A stretch of DNA of 64,000 bases from UBA6522 sp965205045 (GCA_965205045.1 OZ242031.1:3720001-3784000), one strand, 5' to 3'; counted from the stretch's first letter, positions 50,836 through 60,612 are shown. The notes: generated by a model not told the origin, from the sequence alone. Program-made: numbers and translations.

Positions 50836-53490
50836 ATGAAGAAACCCCTACTCATCGCACTACTTGTATCCGTCGTTCCGCTGATCGGTCGGGCGCAGGA
50901 AGAGACTGCCGAACAGGGCGGCGACGCCCAGCCCGAAATCGAGGAAGTGGTTGTCGTCGGCCGGTTCCTCAGCGCCGCGGAATCGCTGGTCGTGGAGCGC
51001 ATCACCGTGCCGTTTTCGGCGGACTTCCTTGGTGCCGAAGTCATTGCCCGCGCCGGCGATTCCGACATTGCGGCGGCCCTGCGCCGGGTACCGGGACTGA
51101 CGGTGGTGGACGGAAAGTTCGTCTATGTGCGAGGCCTTGGCGAACGGTACTCCAGCGTCACGGTAAACAGGGCGGCTGTGCCTTCCCCGGAACTGACACG
51201 CAGCGTCATTCCGCTGGATCTGTTTCCGACGTCCATCGTCGAATCCATCAAGATACAGAAGTCCCCCTCGCCCGATCAGCCTGCGAGCTTCGGCGGGGGT
51301 GCCATCGATATCCGTACCACCAGCGTTCCCAACGACGCTGTGCTCGAAGCGTCCATTGGCCTGGGATCCAACAACGAGAGCTCCGGAGACGGACTCACGT
51401 TTGCCGGCGGGGCAACGCCCATGCCCGGCACGATCAGGAACGCCATCGACAGCTACCTCGGGGATATCAGTGTTGCGAGTATTTTCGGCTCGCTGCGTGG
51501 CAATGACGCGTCGGCTACCGTTGCCGAAGCCATGGCCATTCATCAGGACCTCATCGACAGTCTGGATACCAACATCGGTACCCGTATCGAATCGCTGGAT
51601 CCCGATGTGGACGGCAAGATCGCGCTGGGCAACGTCTGGGAAATCGGCGCCAACTGGCAGTTCGGCGCGCTCGTCAACGCCACCTACGGCGAAAAGTATC
51701 GCAATCAGAACCAGCGCCGCGAAGGAATCGGAAACCCGGAGGTCAATTTTGTCGACATCGACCAGACGGTCAGGGAAGAACGCGCGGTCGCTTCCCTGAA
51801 CCTGGGCGTGGAATATACCGGCGATCACTCCATCGAGCTGGCGGCTTACACGCTGACGGATGACGAGGCCCGGGCCAGCATCGCGCGGGGCTTCGACCAG
51901 AACAACGAGTTTCCGGATCAGAAGCTGAACTACTCCACACGGCTGGAACAACGTGAGCTGCAACTCACGCAGGTATCGGGTGAACATGCGTTTGTTGAAA
52001 CGCCATTGCTTTCCGGGTTCATGGAAACGCTTAGACTTCAGGACCTGGCGTTCGACTGGTTTTTCTCGGAGAGTCAGGCCACCACGGACATTCCCAACGA
52101 GTCGGATTTCCAGGCCGGCGCGCTGCTTGACGCGACGACGGGCCAGCAACTGAGCACACAGATACTGGCGACCACATCCAGCGGAAAGTTTTCGTTTCTC
52201 GATCTCGACGACAATCAGTCGAGCTGGGGTGGAAACCTCGTGTTGCCGATTGAGACAGACCAACTCTTCGTCTCTGTTTCCGGTGGCTGGTGGGGCATGA
52301 AGAAGGATCGCGATTACCGTGGGTACAACATCAACCTGAATTCCGTGGGGGTGTTGTCCAATGTGCTCTCCGGAGCGCCCGGCGATGTGCTGGTACCGGG
52401 AAGACTTACAACCGAGAACGGTTTCGATCTCTCGCTGGGGACCCAGTTCGGTACGGAGAGTTATATCGGCGCAAAGAAGGTCGATGCGGGTTACGGCATG
52501 GTCGATGCACAGTTCACCGACAACTGGCGCGTGACGGTGGGCGGACGCTACGAAGCGTATCAGCAGGCGGTATTGCCCATCGATCTGCTCGACTACACCG
52601 GCCAGTCGATCGTCAGGTTGCAGAACCAGTTGAACGAGCCGGATCAACGGATGGCCATCAAGGAAGACGACATCTTCGGTTCGGCGGCACTGACCTACGA
52701 CGGTGCCGGGCTTTTCGGCACTGACCAGTACCAGGTCCGGCTCAGCTACGGTGAGACGGTGGTTCGGCCCGACTTGCGGGAGGTCGCGGACGTCGTCTAT
52801 ATCGACCCGGAACTGAATGTGCGCGTCAGGGGCAATCCGTCGCTGGTTTCCTCGCCGATTTCGAACTTCGAGATTCGTTCCGAGTTTTTCTGGGGAAGCG
52901 GTGACAACATGACGGTGTCGCTGTTCTACAAGGAGATTCAATCACCCATCGAGCAGATTCGGTCAGCCGGATCGGACGACGACGTGGTTCTGAGTTTTGC
53001 CAATGCCGAATCCGGCGAGATTTCCGGAATCGAACTGGAGGGACTGAAGGAATTGCCGGCCGGATTGTTCGTCACCGGCAACATGACCCTCAGCGATTCG
53101 GAGATCAGGCTCGATCCCAATCTCTCCACCGTACTGACCAATCTCACACGCCGGATGACGGGACATTCCGAATGGGTGCTCAACGCGACGCTGGGCTACG
53201 ACTCCGGCAACGGCATGCACAGCGCTTACCTGAACTACAACGCCTTCGGCGAGCGCATCTACTTTGCCGGCACGGGTCGAAACGAGGACGCCTACGAGGA
53301 ACCGTTTCAATCGCTTGGAATCGTTTACAAGTACTTCCCCACCGACCGGATCGAGTTGCAGGCAAAGCTTGACAACATTCTGGACGAAGACCGGGAATTC
53401 AGGCAGATCAACAGCCAGGGCGAACTGGCCCGAATCATCAATCAGCGAGTAGGCACCAGCCTGAGCCTCAGCGGCAAATGGTTTTTCTGA
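50836..53490 (+). CDS. TonB-dependent outer membrane receptor
   Basis: The ATG at 50836 gives 884 residues; GTG at 50827, on the lipoprotein stop, is an alternative. A signal peptide ends at GRAQE. A TonB-box-like IEEVVVVGRF is near residues 40-49. The plug domain follows (RVPGLTVVDGKFVYVRGLG), including the RGLGERYSSVTVN turn, and then a 22-strand barrel with the C-terminal Phe (SLSGKWFF) needed for outer membrane insertion. It is fed by the coupled beta-helix lipoprotein. The substrate is not visible. Confidence 0.85.
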   Translation: MKKPLLIALLVSVVPLIGRAQEETAEQGGDAQPEIEEVVVVGRFLSAAESLVVERITVPFSADFLGAEVIARAGDSDIAAALRRVPGLTVVDGKFVYVRGLGERYSSVTVNRAAVPSPELTRSVIPLDLFPTSIVESIKIQKSPSPDQPASFGGGAIDIRTTSVPNDAVLEASIGLGSNNESSGDGLTFAGGATPMPGTIRNAIDSYLGDISVASIFGSLRGNDASATVAEAMAIHQDLIDSLDTNIGTRIESLDPDVDGKIALGNVWEIGANWQFGALVNATYGEKYRNQNQRREGIGNPEVNFVDIDQTVREERAVASLNLGVEYTGDHSIELAAYTLTDDEARASIARGFDQNNEFPDQKLNYSTRLEQRELQLTQVSGEHAFVETPLLSGFMETLRLQDLAFDWFFSESQATTDIPNESDFQAGALLDATTGQQLSTQILATTSSGKFSFLDLDDNQSSWGGNLVLPIETDQLFVSVSGGWWGMKKDRDYRGYNINLNSVGVLSNVLSGAPGDVLVPGRLTTENGFDLSLGTQFGTESYIGAKKVDAGYGMVDAQFTDNWRVTVGGRYEAYQQAVLPIDLLDYTGQSIVRLQNQLNEPDQRMAIKEDDIFGSAALTYDGAGLFGTDQYQVRLSYGETVVRPDLREVADVVYIDPELNVRVRGNPSLVSSPISNFEIRSEFFWGSGDNMTVSLFYKEIQSPIEQIRSAGSDDDVVLSFANAESGEISGIELEGLKELPAGLFVTGNMTLSDSEIRLDPNLSTVLTNLTRRMTGHSEWVLNATLGYDSGNGMHSAYLNYNAFGERIYFAGTGRNEDAYEEPFQSLGIVYKYFPTDRIELQAKLDNILDEDREFRQINSQGELARIINQRVGTSLSLSGKWFF

Positions 53491-53516
53491 TCTGACGGCC
53501 CCAGAAATACCCGACA

Positions 53517-53556
53517 GGGCGTCGAGGCGCATGCTCGCGCCCGGCGCCCGCTTTTT
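53517..53556 (+). terminator. probable rho-independent terminator after the receptor gene
   Basis: GGGCGTCGAG at 53517-53526 pairs with CTCGCGCCC (53534-53542) with a single bulge, and a TTTTT run follows after a short GC-rich stretch (53552-53556). It would end the lipoprotein-receptor transcript before the ccm operon. Confidence 0.5.
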
Positions 53557-53591
53557 CTGTCCGACTTGCAATCGCCCGTTGACTGGCGAAA

Positions 53592-54236
53592 ATGGCGTCT
53601 GCTACCCATGGAGACCAGTTTGGTGCGTGCCCCGTGTTCACGGTGAGGTCCCTGGAGGTCAGGCGGGGCGGGGTCGGCCTGCTGCGCGATCTCAGCTTCA
53701 AACTGTCTCCCGGACAGACAGCGCTGGTCACCGGCGCCAATGGTTCCGGCAAGACCAGCATGTTGCGCGTTCTTGCAGGACTCGCCGTGCCCGCGGCGGG
53801 ACGTGTCGACTGGCGAGGATCAGCCGTGCATCGCCTGCCTCCCGAGGATCGCGGGGAAATCGCCTACCTGGGTCATCTGGACGGCTTGAAACAGGAGTTC
53901 ACGGTGGACGAGAACCTCGATTTCTGCCGCTCATTCTGGAAGGGAAGGGGCCCTGTCGAGCCGTTGGTGACGGAGATGCGCCTGGAATCATGCCGACATC
54001 GGAAAATACGTCGCCTGTCGGCGGGACAGCGGCGCAGGGTCGCACTGGCGTGCATGCGTCTCAAGCCCGCTCGCCTCTGGCTTCTGGATGAACCATTGAC
54101 GAATCTCGACACACGGGGGACCGAGGTGGTGATCGAGTGGCTCAGGGCACACGCCGCAGAGGGCGGGATAGCCGTCGTCAGCACGCATCGGCCGAAACGG
54201 CTGGAGACCGCGGCATCCATCGGGGTAGCGCTCTGA
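53592..54236 (+). CDS. ccmA: heme exporter ATP-binding protein CcmA
   Basis: The 214-residue ATPase has Walker A VTGANGSGKTSMLR near residue 46, the signature LSAGQRRRVALA, Walker B LWLLDEPLTNLD, and the switch His in VVSTHRP. It drives the CcmABCD complex that releases heme-loaded CcmE. The CcmB gene starts on its stop codon. A start at GTG 53634 would give a more usual length of 200 residues. First gene of a nine-gene operon. Confidence 0.9.
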   Translation: MASATHGDQFGACPVFTVRSLEVRRGGVGLLRDLSFKLSPGQTALVTGANGSGKTSMLRVLAGLAVPAAGRVDWRGSAVHRLPPEDRGEIAYLGHLDGLKQEFTVDENLDFCRSFWKGRGPVEPLVTEMRLESCRHRKIRRLSAGQRRRVALACMRLKPARLWLLDEPLTNLDTRGTEVVIEWLRAHAAEGGIAVVSTHRPKRLETAASIGVAL

Positions 54237-54904
54237 TGCTCGACGTGTTGCTTCATATCCTGCAGCGTGACCTGCGGCTGGCATTTCGTCGTTGGAGCGA
54301 ATTGGCGACTCCGCTGATTTTCTTCGTTATCATCGCGTCCTTGTTTCCGCTGGCGGCGTCGCCCGACGAGGCCCAGCTAAGGAGCACAGGGGCTGCGGTG
54401 ATCTGGATGTCGGTCCTGCTGTCGTCGCTCCTGGCCCTCGACGGCTTGTTCCGCGCCGACTCGGAGGACGGCAGTATGGAGCAATTGATTCTGGGTCCGG
54501 CGCCGCTGGGGCTTGTCGTATTGGCAAAGATCGTGGCGCACTGGGCCGTAAGCGGGGTACCGCTGCTGGTATTGGCACCGCTTGTGGCAATGTCCTTTTA
54601 TCTGCCCCTGACGGCGTTGCCGGAGCTTATCGGTGCACTGGCCCTGGCGACGCCAACCCTCAGCGTGCTGGCCGCTATCGGCGCAGCATTGACGGTGTCA
54701 TTGCGCGCAGGCGGCACGATCGTCGGATTGCTGATCCTGCCGCTGACGGGTCCGGTGCTGATCTTCGGAGCACGTGCGACGGAACTTGCCGCTCTGGGTG
54801 AACCCGTGGCCGGACCGCTGTACCTGCTGGCTTCCCTGGCGGTGCTTGCCATTTCGCTGGGACCCCTGGTTACGGCGGCAGCCGTAAGGACGGCGCTGGA
54901 ATGA
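54236..54904 (+). CDS. ccmB: heme exporter permease CcmB
   Basis: ATG 54236 overlaps the ccmA stop and gives 222 residues with six membrane segments. The RDLRLAFRRWSELATPLIFFVI start and DSEDGSMEQLILGP motif are characteristic of CcmB. It is the membrane partner of CcmA. Its stop overlaps the CcmC start by four bases. Confidence 0.93.
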   Translation: MLDVLLHILQRDLRLAFRRWSELATPLIFFVIIASLFPLAASPDEAQLRSTGAAVIWMSVLLSSLLALDGLFRADSEDGSMEQLILGPAPLGLVVLAKIVAHWAVSGVPLLVLAPLVAMSFYLPLTALPELIGALALATPTLSVLAAIGAALTVSLRAGGTIVGLLILPLTGPVLIFGARATELAALGEPVAGPLYLLASLAVLAISLGPLVTAAAVRTALE

Positions 54905-55674
54905 GCGCGATGCCCATGCAGCGCCGTCTCTGGCGGGCCTTCCACCAACTCGGTTCGCCGCCCTACGTCTACCGCCTCGCCGGACGCCTCGCTCCCTGGC
55001 TGGGGGCGGCGTCCTGTGTGCTGCTGGCCGTGGGTGCCTTCTGGGGGCTGGTTCTGGCGCCGCCAGACTATCTGCAGGGCAACAGCTTCAGGATCATCTA
55101 CATCCACGTACCCAGCGCCTACCTGAGTATGGGCGGGTACGTCCTCATGGCTGCTGCCGCGGGCATCGGCTACATCTGGCGCATGAAACTGGCGCACGGA
55201 GTGGCCGTTTGCGTGGCGCCGCTGGGCGCCTGGTTCACCGCCCTGGCACTTGTTACGGGCAGTATCTGGGGCAAGCCCACGTGGGGCACCTACTGGGAAT
55301 GGGGCGATGCGCGGCTGATGTTCGAATTGCTGCTGCTGTTCCTCTACATCGGTTACATGGTGCTGCGGATGTCCTTCGACGAACGCGACAAGGCGGATCG
55401 GGTCAGCGCGCTGCTCGCGGTGGTTGGGGTGGTGAATGTGCCGATCATCCACTACTCGGTGGAGTGGTGGACGACGCTGCACCAGGGTCCGACGCTGATA
55501 CGGGAGGGCGGACCGTCCATCACCATGGACATGCTGATACCGCTGCTGATCATGCTGGCCGGATTCTCCCTGTTCTTCGGCTGGTTGCTCTGCAAGCGGC
55601 TCCAGGGGGAAATCCTGCGCCGGGAAAGCCGCACCCGCTGGGTGCGAAATCTCGCTGTGGAGGCGGCCGCATGA
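54901..55674 (+). CDS. ccmC: heme lyase/exporter CcmC
   Basis: The 257-residue membrane protein has six membrane segments, the WWD-type WGTYWEWGDARL motif near residue 128, and His ligands in YIHVPSAYLSM and IIHYSVEWW. CcmC loads heme onto the His of CcmE. It overlaps ccmB and ccmD by four bases each. Confidence 0.93.
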   Translation: MSAMPMQRRLWRAFHQLGSPPYVYRLAGRLAPWLGAASCVLLAVGAFWGLVLAPPDYLQGNSFRIIYIHVPSAYLSMGGYVLMAAAAGIGYIWRMKLAHGVAVCVAPLGAWFTALALVTGSIWGKPTWGTYWEWGDARLMFELLLLFLYIGYMVLRMSFDERDKADRVSALLAVVGVVNVPIIHYSVEWWTTLHQGPTLIREGGPSITMDMLIPLLIMLAGFSLFFGWLLCKRLQGEILRRESRTRWVRNLAVEAAA

Positions 55675-55859
55675 GCGAGTTTCTGGCAATGGGCGGGCAC
55701 GGACCCTATGTCTGGTCCGCCTACGGCGTTACACTTGCGGTTATGGTATACAACGCATGGGCGGCCTATCGGCACCAGGCCAATGCGTTGGCCCGGCTGC
55801 AGCAGGCCGAGGCAGAGCAGGAGGCCCGTGCGAAACCCACGGTGAGGCAGATCGGATGA
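55671..55859 (+). CDS. ccmD: heme exporter protein CcmD
   Basis: ATG 55671 gives 62 residues: MSEFLAMGGHGPYVWSAYG, one membrane segment, then a charged tail. This is the standard CcmD, a small adaptor of CcmC and CcmE. It overlaps both neighbours by four bases. Confidence 0.9.
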   Translation: MSEFLAMGGHGPYVWSAYGVTLAVMVYNAWAAYRHQANALARLQQAEAEQEARAKPTVRQIG

Positions 55860-56293
55860 CTCCACGCCGCCAGAGAATGGTCCTCGTCGCGCTGGTTGCC
55901 GCAGGGGTGATCCTGTCGGCAGGGCTGGCGCTGCGTGCATTCCAGGAAAACCTCCTGTTCTTCTTCACCCCGAGCCAGGTGATTGCGGGCGAGGCTCCGG
56001 ACAATCGCGCCTATCACCTCGGTGGCATGGTGCTGCCGGACAGCATCCAGCGGGACCCGGGTAGCCTGACGGTGAATTTCATCGTCACGGACTATGCCCA
56101 CTCGATGCCCGTGACCTACTCCGGCGTGCTGCCGGATCTCTTCGGCGAAGACCAGGGTGTCGTGGCCCGGGGCCGGCCCGACGCGAACGGGCTGTTCGTC
56201 GCTGACGAAATCCTGGCCAAGCACGACGAGAATTACATGCCGCCTGAAATCGCCGAGGCCCTGGCCCAGGCAGAGCAGGGCGAGGCCCCGTGA
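55856..56293 (+). CDS. ccmE: cytochrome c maturation heme chaperone CcmE
   Basis: ATG 55856 gives 145 residues: an N-terminal anchor, an OB-like periplasmic domain, and the heme-binding motif LAKHDENYMPPE with covalent-attachment His123 and Tyr127. It carries heme from CcmC to CcmF. A Glu/Ala-rich tail ends the protein. The His form (not the Cys variant) is present. Overlaps ccmF by four bases. Confidence 0.94.
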   Translation: MTPRRQRMVLVALVAAGVILSAGLALRAFQENLLFFFTPSQVIAGEAPDNRAYHLGGMVLPDSIQRDPGSLTVNFIVTDYAHSMPVTYSGVLPDLFGEDQGVVARGRPDANGLFVADEILAKHDENYMPPEIAEALAQAEQGEAP

Positions 56294-58260
56294 TCCCGGA
56301 ATTCGGCCACTTCGCGCTGATCCTTGCATTGGGTCTGGCGCTGATTCAGGCATCCGTGCCCCTGTTGGGTGCGGCCCGGCAGCGGAGCGACTGGATGGCC
56401 TTGGCACGGCCGATGGCAGTGGGTCAGTTCGTTTTCGTGGCTGCGGCCTTCGTGGTGCTCGCCCATGCGTTCTACGTCGATGACTTCAGCGTGCGCTATG
56501 TCGCGATCAATTCCAATACTGCGCTGCCCACGCCCTACAAGATCGCTGCGGTCTGGGGTTCCCACGAAGGTTCCCTGCTGCTCTGGATTCTGATCCTGGC
56601 CGGCTGGACGCTGGGGGTCGCCTCCGCCAGCCGGGGCTTGCCCGAGAGCTTTGCCGCCCGTGTTCTCGGCATACTCGGCCTGGTCAGCGTGGGCATGCTG
56701 CTGTTTACCCTGTTGACCTCGAATCCCTTCGACCGGGTCTTTCCCCCGCCTGTGGACGGCAACGACCTCAATCCGCTGCTCCAGGACCCGGGTCTGGTCA
56801 TGCATCCGCCGCTCCTCTACATGGGCTACGTGGGGCTTTCGGTGCCCTTTGCGTTCTCCGTGGCCGCCCTCATGGCAGGCCGGCTGAGTTCGGCGTGGGC
56901 CCGGTGGACGCGTCCGTGGACGGTGGGGGCATGGATGTTTCTGACCGTCGGGATCGCGCTGGGCAGCTGGTGGGCCTACTACGAGCTGGGGTGGGGCGGC
57001 TGGTGGTTCTGGGACCCGGTGGAAAACGCGTCGTTCATGCCCTGGCTCGCGGCCACGGCGCTGATTCACTCTCTCGCGGTCACCGAGCGGCGCGGCATCT
57101 TCAAGAGCTGGACGTTGCTGCTGGCCATCGCTGCGTTCACGCTCAGCCTGCTCGGGACGTTTCTGGTTCGCTCGGGAATCCTGGTTTCGGTGCATGCGTT
57201 CGCATCGGACCCGGCGCGCGGGTTGTTCATCCTGCTGCTGTTGAGTGCCATCAGCGGCGGCGCGTTGCTACTGTACGCCGTCCGCGCGCGGCGCTTCAGG
57301 GACGAAGGCGGATTCCGGCCGATCTCTCGCGAGTCGTTCCTGCTTATAAACAATGTCCTGCTGATCGCGGCCACAGCGGTGGTACTGCTCGGTACGCTTT
57401 ACCCATTGTTCTCGGATGCACTGGGATTCGGCAAGCCCTCGGTCGGCCCCCCGTATTTCAATATCGCCTTCCTGATACCGATGCTTCCCCTGGCGGCGTT
57501 CGTCGGCATGGGCATGCACGCCTATTGGCAGAAGATGTCGGCATCCGTGCTGGCGCGGCGCCTGAGGGTGCCCGCCGTTGTCGCCCTGGTACTGGGCGTT
57601 TCACTTCCCTGGCTGTTTTTTGGCGGAGCGGGTGTCATGACCACGATCGGTGTGATCGTGGGCTGCTGGCTGATTCTGTCCTCTCTGCTGGATCCGATCA
57701 CCCGCGCCATTCGCAATCGGTCGGCGCCTGGACCGCTACCCCGGGCGCAGTGGGGCATGATCCTCGCCCACCTGGGCGTCGGCGTATTCATTCTGGGCGT
57801 CACGGTCGTGTCCAGTTACAGCATCGAAACCGATGCGGCCGCCGTCCCGGGAGACCGGCGCGAAGTCGGCGCCTACGAATTCATCTTCCGCGGTACCCGC
57901 GACGTGCAGGGACCGAACTACCAGGCGGTGGAAGGCGAGTTCGAAGTGCGCCGCGACGGCCGGCTGGTAACGGTGCTTGCGCCCCAGAAGAGAATCTACC
58001 GGGTTCAGCAAAGCCCGATGACGGAGACCGCGATCGATGCCGGCTGGCGCCGCGATCTGCTGGTTGCGCTGGGGGATCCGCTGGGGGACGGCGCGTGGAG
58101 CCTGCGAGTGCAATACCGGCCTCTGATACGATTCATCTGGCTGGGCGCCCTGATCATGGCCGTGGGCGGTCTGGTGGCCCTTTCGGATCCGCGTTATCGT
58201 CTGGAGCGGCAACGTCAGGCAGCGCCGAGGCAGGCGCCCCGGACGGCGGAGGTGGGATGA
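56290..58260 (+). CDS. ccmF: cytochrome c heme lyase subunit CcmF
   Basis: The 656-residue membrane protein has about fifteen membrane segments and the WWD domain GGWWFWDPVENASFMPWL near residue 235. His residues in VWGSHEGSLLLW and the ALIHSLAVTERRG stretch are heme ligands in the family. It is normal in length and transfers heme from CcmE to apocytochromes together with CcmG, H and I. Confidence 0.94.
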   Translation: MIPEFGHFALILALGLALIQASVPLLGAARQRSDWMALARPMAVGQFVFVAAAFVVLAHAFYVDDFSVRYVAINSNTALPTPYKIAAVWGSHEGSLLLWILILAGWTLGVASASRGLPESFAARVLGILGLVSVGMLLFTLLTSNPFDRVFPPPVDGNDLNPLLQDPGLVMHPPLLYMGYVGLSVPFAFSVAALMAGRLSSAWARWTRPWTVGAWMFLTVGIALGSWWAYYELGWGGWWFWDPVENASFMPWLAATALIHSLAVTERRGIFKSWTLLLAIAAFTLSLLGTFLVRSGILVSVHAFASDPARGLFILLLLSAISGGALLLYAVRARRFRDEGGFRPISRESFLLINNVLLIAATAVVLLGTLYPLFSDALGFGKPSVGPPYFNIAFLIPMLPLAAFVGMGMHAYWQKMSASVLARRLRVPAVVALVLGVSLPWLFFGGAGVMTTIGVIVGCWLILSSLLDPITRAIRNRSAPGPLPRAQWGMILAHLGVGVFILGVTVVSSYSIETDAAAVPGDRREVGAYEFIFRGTRDVQGPNYQAVEGEFEVRRDGRLVTVLAPQKRIYRVQQSPMTETAIDAGWRRDLLVALGDPLGDGAWSLRVQYRPLIRFIWLGALIMAVGGLVALSDPRYRLERQRQAAPRQAPRTAEVG

Positions 58261-58814
58261 TGTGGCGATTCCTTGTTCCCGTGTCGATTTTTGCAGTATT
58301 GGCGGCCTTCTTCTATCGCGGTCTCGGCCTGGATCCCGGGTACGTGCCGTCACCGCTGCTGGGTAAGCCGGCGCCGGAATTCGAGTTACCGCGGCTCAAG
58401 GATCCCGCCGCGGTGCTGGGCAACCGGGACCTGGACGGTCGGGTGGCGCTGTTGAACGTCTGGGCCACCTGGTGCGTCGGCTGCCGGCAGGAGCACGGCT
58501 TCCTGGTGGATCTGGCGGAATCCGGCGCCATTCCGATCTACGGATTGAACTGGAAGGATGACCGGCAGACGGCGCTGAACTGGCTCACCGACCTGGGCGA
58601 TCCGTACGTTGCTTCGGCATTCGACGAATTGGGCGAGGTGGCCATCGACTGGGGCGTGTACGGCGCTCCCGAAACATTCCTGCTGGCCCGCGACGGCACC
58701 GTACTGCACAAGCACATCGCACCGCTGGACGAGGCAATCTGGGCGCGGGATTTCCTGCCGAAGATAGCCGAGCAGTGCGGCAGCCTGCCGTGCCCGCTGG
58801 AGGCAGGGGAATGA
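58257..58814 (+). CDS. ccmG: thiol:disulfide interchange protein CcmG/DsbE
   Basis: ATG 58257 overlaps the ccmF stop and gives 185 residues. After a membrane anchor, the thioredoxin domain has GKPAPEFELPRL, the active site WCVGC at residues 72-76, and the DWGVYGAPETFL cis-Pro region, all specific to CcmG. It reduces apocytochrome c thiols. Note that the active site is CVGC rather than the more common CPTC. Confidence 0.92.
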   Translation: MMWRFLVPVSIFAVLAAFFYRGLGLDPGYVPSPLLGKPAPEFELPRLKDPAAVLGNRDLDGRVALLNVWATWCVGCRQEHGFLVDLAESGAIPIYGLNWKDDRQTALNWLTDLGDPYVASAFDELGEVAIDWGVYGAPETFLLARDGTVLHKHIAPLDEAIWARDFLPKIAEQCGSLPCPLEAGE

Positions 58815-59254
58815 TGCGCCGGGCGACGTCTGCGCCGGTCCGGATTCTGATGCTGATCACGGCGTGGGCGTTGTTGCCCGGCACGAACTGGGCCATAGAC
58901 CCCGAGCCGCCATTCGAGGATCCGCAACTCGAGGCGCAATACCAGGCGCTGATCAACGAGGTTCGCTGCCTTGTCTGCCAGAATCAGACCATCGCGGATT
59001 CCAATGCGCCGCTGGCCGCGGACCTGCGCCGGGAAATCCGCGAGATGATGGGGGAGGGCGCCAGCCGAAGCGAAGTCGTGGAGTTTCTTGTCGCCCGCTA
59101 TGGCGAGTTCGTGCTTTATCGGCCGCGCTTCCAGCCGTCCACATGGGCGCTTTGGGGCGGGCCGGCGTTTTTCGTGATCCTGGGGATGGTGGTCTTTGCA
59201 CGCATTCTGCGCGCGCGGATGGCGCAACCGCTGGAGGGAGAGGAGTCGCCCTGA
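58811..59254 (+). CDS. ccmH: cytochrome c maturation protein CcmH
   Basis: ATG 58811 gives 147 residues: signal peptide, then a periplasmic domain with the LRCxxCQNQ motif (VRCLVCQNQ, Cys53 and Cys56), and a C-terminal membrane helix (WALWGGPAFFVILGMVVFA). It acts as the thiol reductant for the CxxCH site. It overlaps ccmG and ccmI by four and three bases. Confidence 0.92.
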   Translation: MMRRATSAPVRILMLITAWALLPGTNWAIDPEPPFEDPQLEAQYQALINEVRCLVCQNQTIADSNAPLAADLRREIREMMGEGASRSEVVEFLVARYGEFVLYRPRFQPSTWALWGGPAFFVILGMVVFARILRARMAQPLEGEESP

Positions 59255-60300
59255 TGGCCCAGTTCTGGATCGGCGCAGCCTTGTTGTCCGTTGCGGCCCT
59301 GGCGTTCGTGATGGTACCGCTCTGGCGGCAGAGGCAGGAGACCGGCGGATGGTCGCCACTGGGTTCGGTGGCTGCCGCGCTGCTGGTGCCTGCGGCCGTG
59401 GGCCTCTACCTTGGTATCGGTACATGGGACGGCCAATCCGCCCCGGGTACCGCGAATACCGCGCTGCCGCCCATGACCGAACTGGTGGAAAGCCTGGATG
59501 CCCGGTTGCAGGAGCAGCCAGACGATCCCGCCGGCTGGTACCTGCTGGGACAGAGCTACATGACATTGAGCCGCTATGCCGACGCCCGGCGAGCCTTTCG
59601 GGAGGGCATGGCACGCGACCCGGCGCCCGGCATCGACATGAAACTGGCGTTCGCCGAAGCGGAGACCCTGACCGATCCGCAGGCGCTGCTGGGTGAAGCC
59701 GGGGAGATTTTTGAAGAGGCCCTGGACATCCAGCCCGACAATCCGACGGCGCTTTGGTACGGAGGTTTGTCTGCGGCCGCGACGCAGCGCCCGGGGGTGG
59801 CGCGGCAGCGATGGAGCCGCTTGCTGCAACTGGACCCGCCGCAGGCGATGCGCGACGTGCTCGAGCAGCATCTGGATGCCCTGGGCGGCATCGCGGCGCC
59901 GGTTCAGGACCCCCCGTTGCAGCTTGCCCAGACGGAAACGCCGGCAGGATTGGAGATCAAACTCCGCATTACGCTCGGGGAAGGGCTCGAAGCGGCCGGA
60001 GCAGCCACCAGTCCGGGCGCGGCGCTGTTCATCTTCGCGCGGGCGCCCGAAGGCGGCCCGCCGGTTGCCGTCATTCGCGAAGCGGCGTCCTCCATACCCG
60101 GGGAATTCTCGTTGAGCGACGCCAACAACATGCTGCCGGGGCGTTCGCTCGCCGATTTCGAGGCGCTGACGATTGTCGCGCGCATATCGGCATCCGGGCA
60201 GCCTACCGAACAACCGGGCGACGTTTACGGAGAAGTTCTCTACACACCCGAAGAGGACAATGCAATCATTGACCTGGCGCTGGACCAGGTCGCTCAGTGA
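59254..60300 (+). CDS. ccmI: cytochrome c-type biogenesis protein CcmI
   Basis: ATG 59254 gives 348 residues: two membrane segments (residues 1-20 and 35-55), then TPR-like repeats around ARLQEQPDDPAGWYLLGQSY and EEALDIQPDNPTALWYGG, and a C-terminal beta-rich CcmI domain (FIFARAPEGGPPVAVIREA, LTIVARISASG). CcmI chaperones apocytochrome c to CcmF/H. It is the last gene of the operon. Confidence 0.9.
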   Translation: MAQFWIGAALLSVAALAFVMVPLWRQRQETGGWSPLGSVAAALLVPAAVGLYLGIGTWDGQSAPGTANTALPPMTELVESLDARLQEQPDDPAGWYLLGQSYMTLSRYADARRAFREGMARDPAPGIDMKLAFAEAETLTDPQALLGEAGEIFEEALDIQPDNPTALWYGGLSAAATQRPGVARQRWSRLLQLDPPQAMRDVLEQHLDALGGIAAPVQDPPLQLAQTETPAGLEIKLRITLGEGLEAAGAATSPGAALFIFARAPEGGPPVAVIREAASSIPGEFSLSDANNMLPGRSLADFEALTIVARISASGQPTEQPGDVYGEVLYTPEEDNAIIDLALDQVAQ

Positions 60301-60306
60301 GAGCCT

Positions 60307-60612
60307 CTATCCGGGCGTAGCGTCGCCGCCCTCGACGATCACCAACTCGTTGTTGCCGACCCCGTTCAGACGGAACTTGCGCGCGTCCTGGTACTCCTGC
60401 GACCGGTAGCAGGCCACGGCATCGTCGAACGTCGGAAATTCGACGACGATGTGCCGGTGGTAGAACCCGCCGCCATCCAGGTGCTCGTGATGACCGCCCC
60501 GGGCCAGCACCTTTCCGCCGAACTTGTCGAGAATGTCCGGGACGAGATCCGTATAGCGCTTGTATTCCACCGGATCGTTGACTTTTGCTCGTGCGAGCCA
60601 GTATGCGGGCAT
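60307..60612 (-). CDS. DUF1330 family protein
   Basis: ATG 60612 gives 101 residues starting MPAYWLARAKVNDPVEYKRY, with KFGGKVLARGGHHEHLDG and FPTFDDAVACYRSQEYQDA, the classic DUF1330 pattern of a dimeric alpha-beta barrel. A GGAGGA-like site precedes it. The family is small-molecule-binding and often near degradative genes. It is the last gene of the leftward operon with the xanthine-dehydrogenase-type subunits. Confidence 0.85.
   Translation of the reverse strand: MPAYWLARAKVNDPVEYKRYTDLVPDILDKFGGKVLARGGHHEHLDGGGFYHRHIVVEFPTFDDAVACYRSQEYQDARKFRLNGVGNNELVIVEGGDATPG

Noticed and set aside
50860..52941. 693-codon minus-strand frame
   Set aside because: It is the antisense shadow of the TonB receptor gene.
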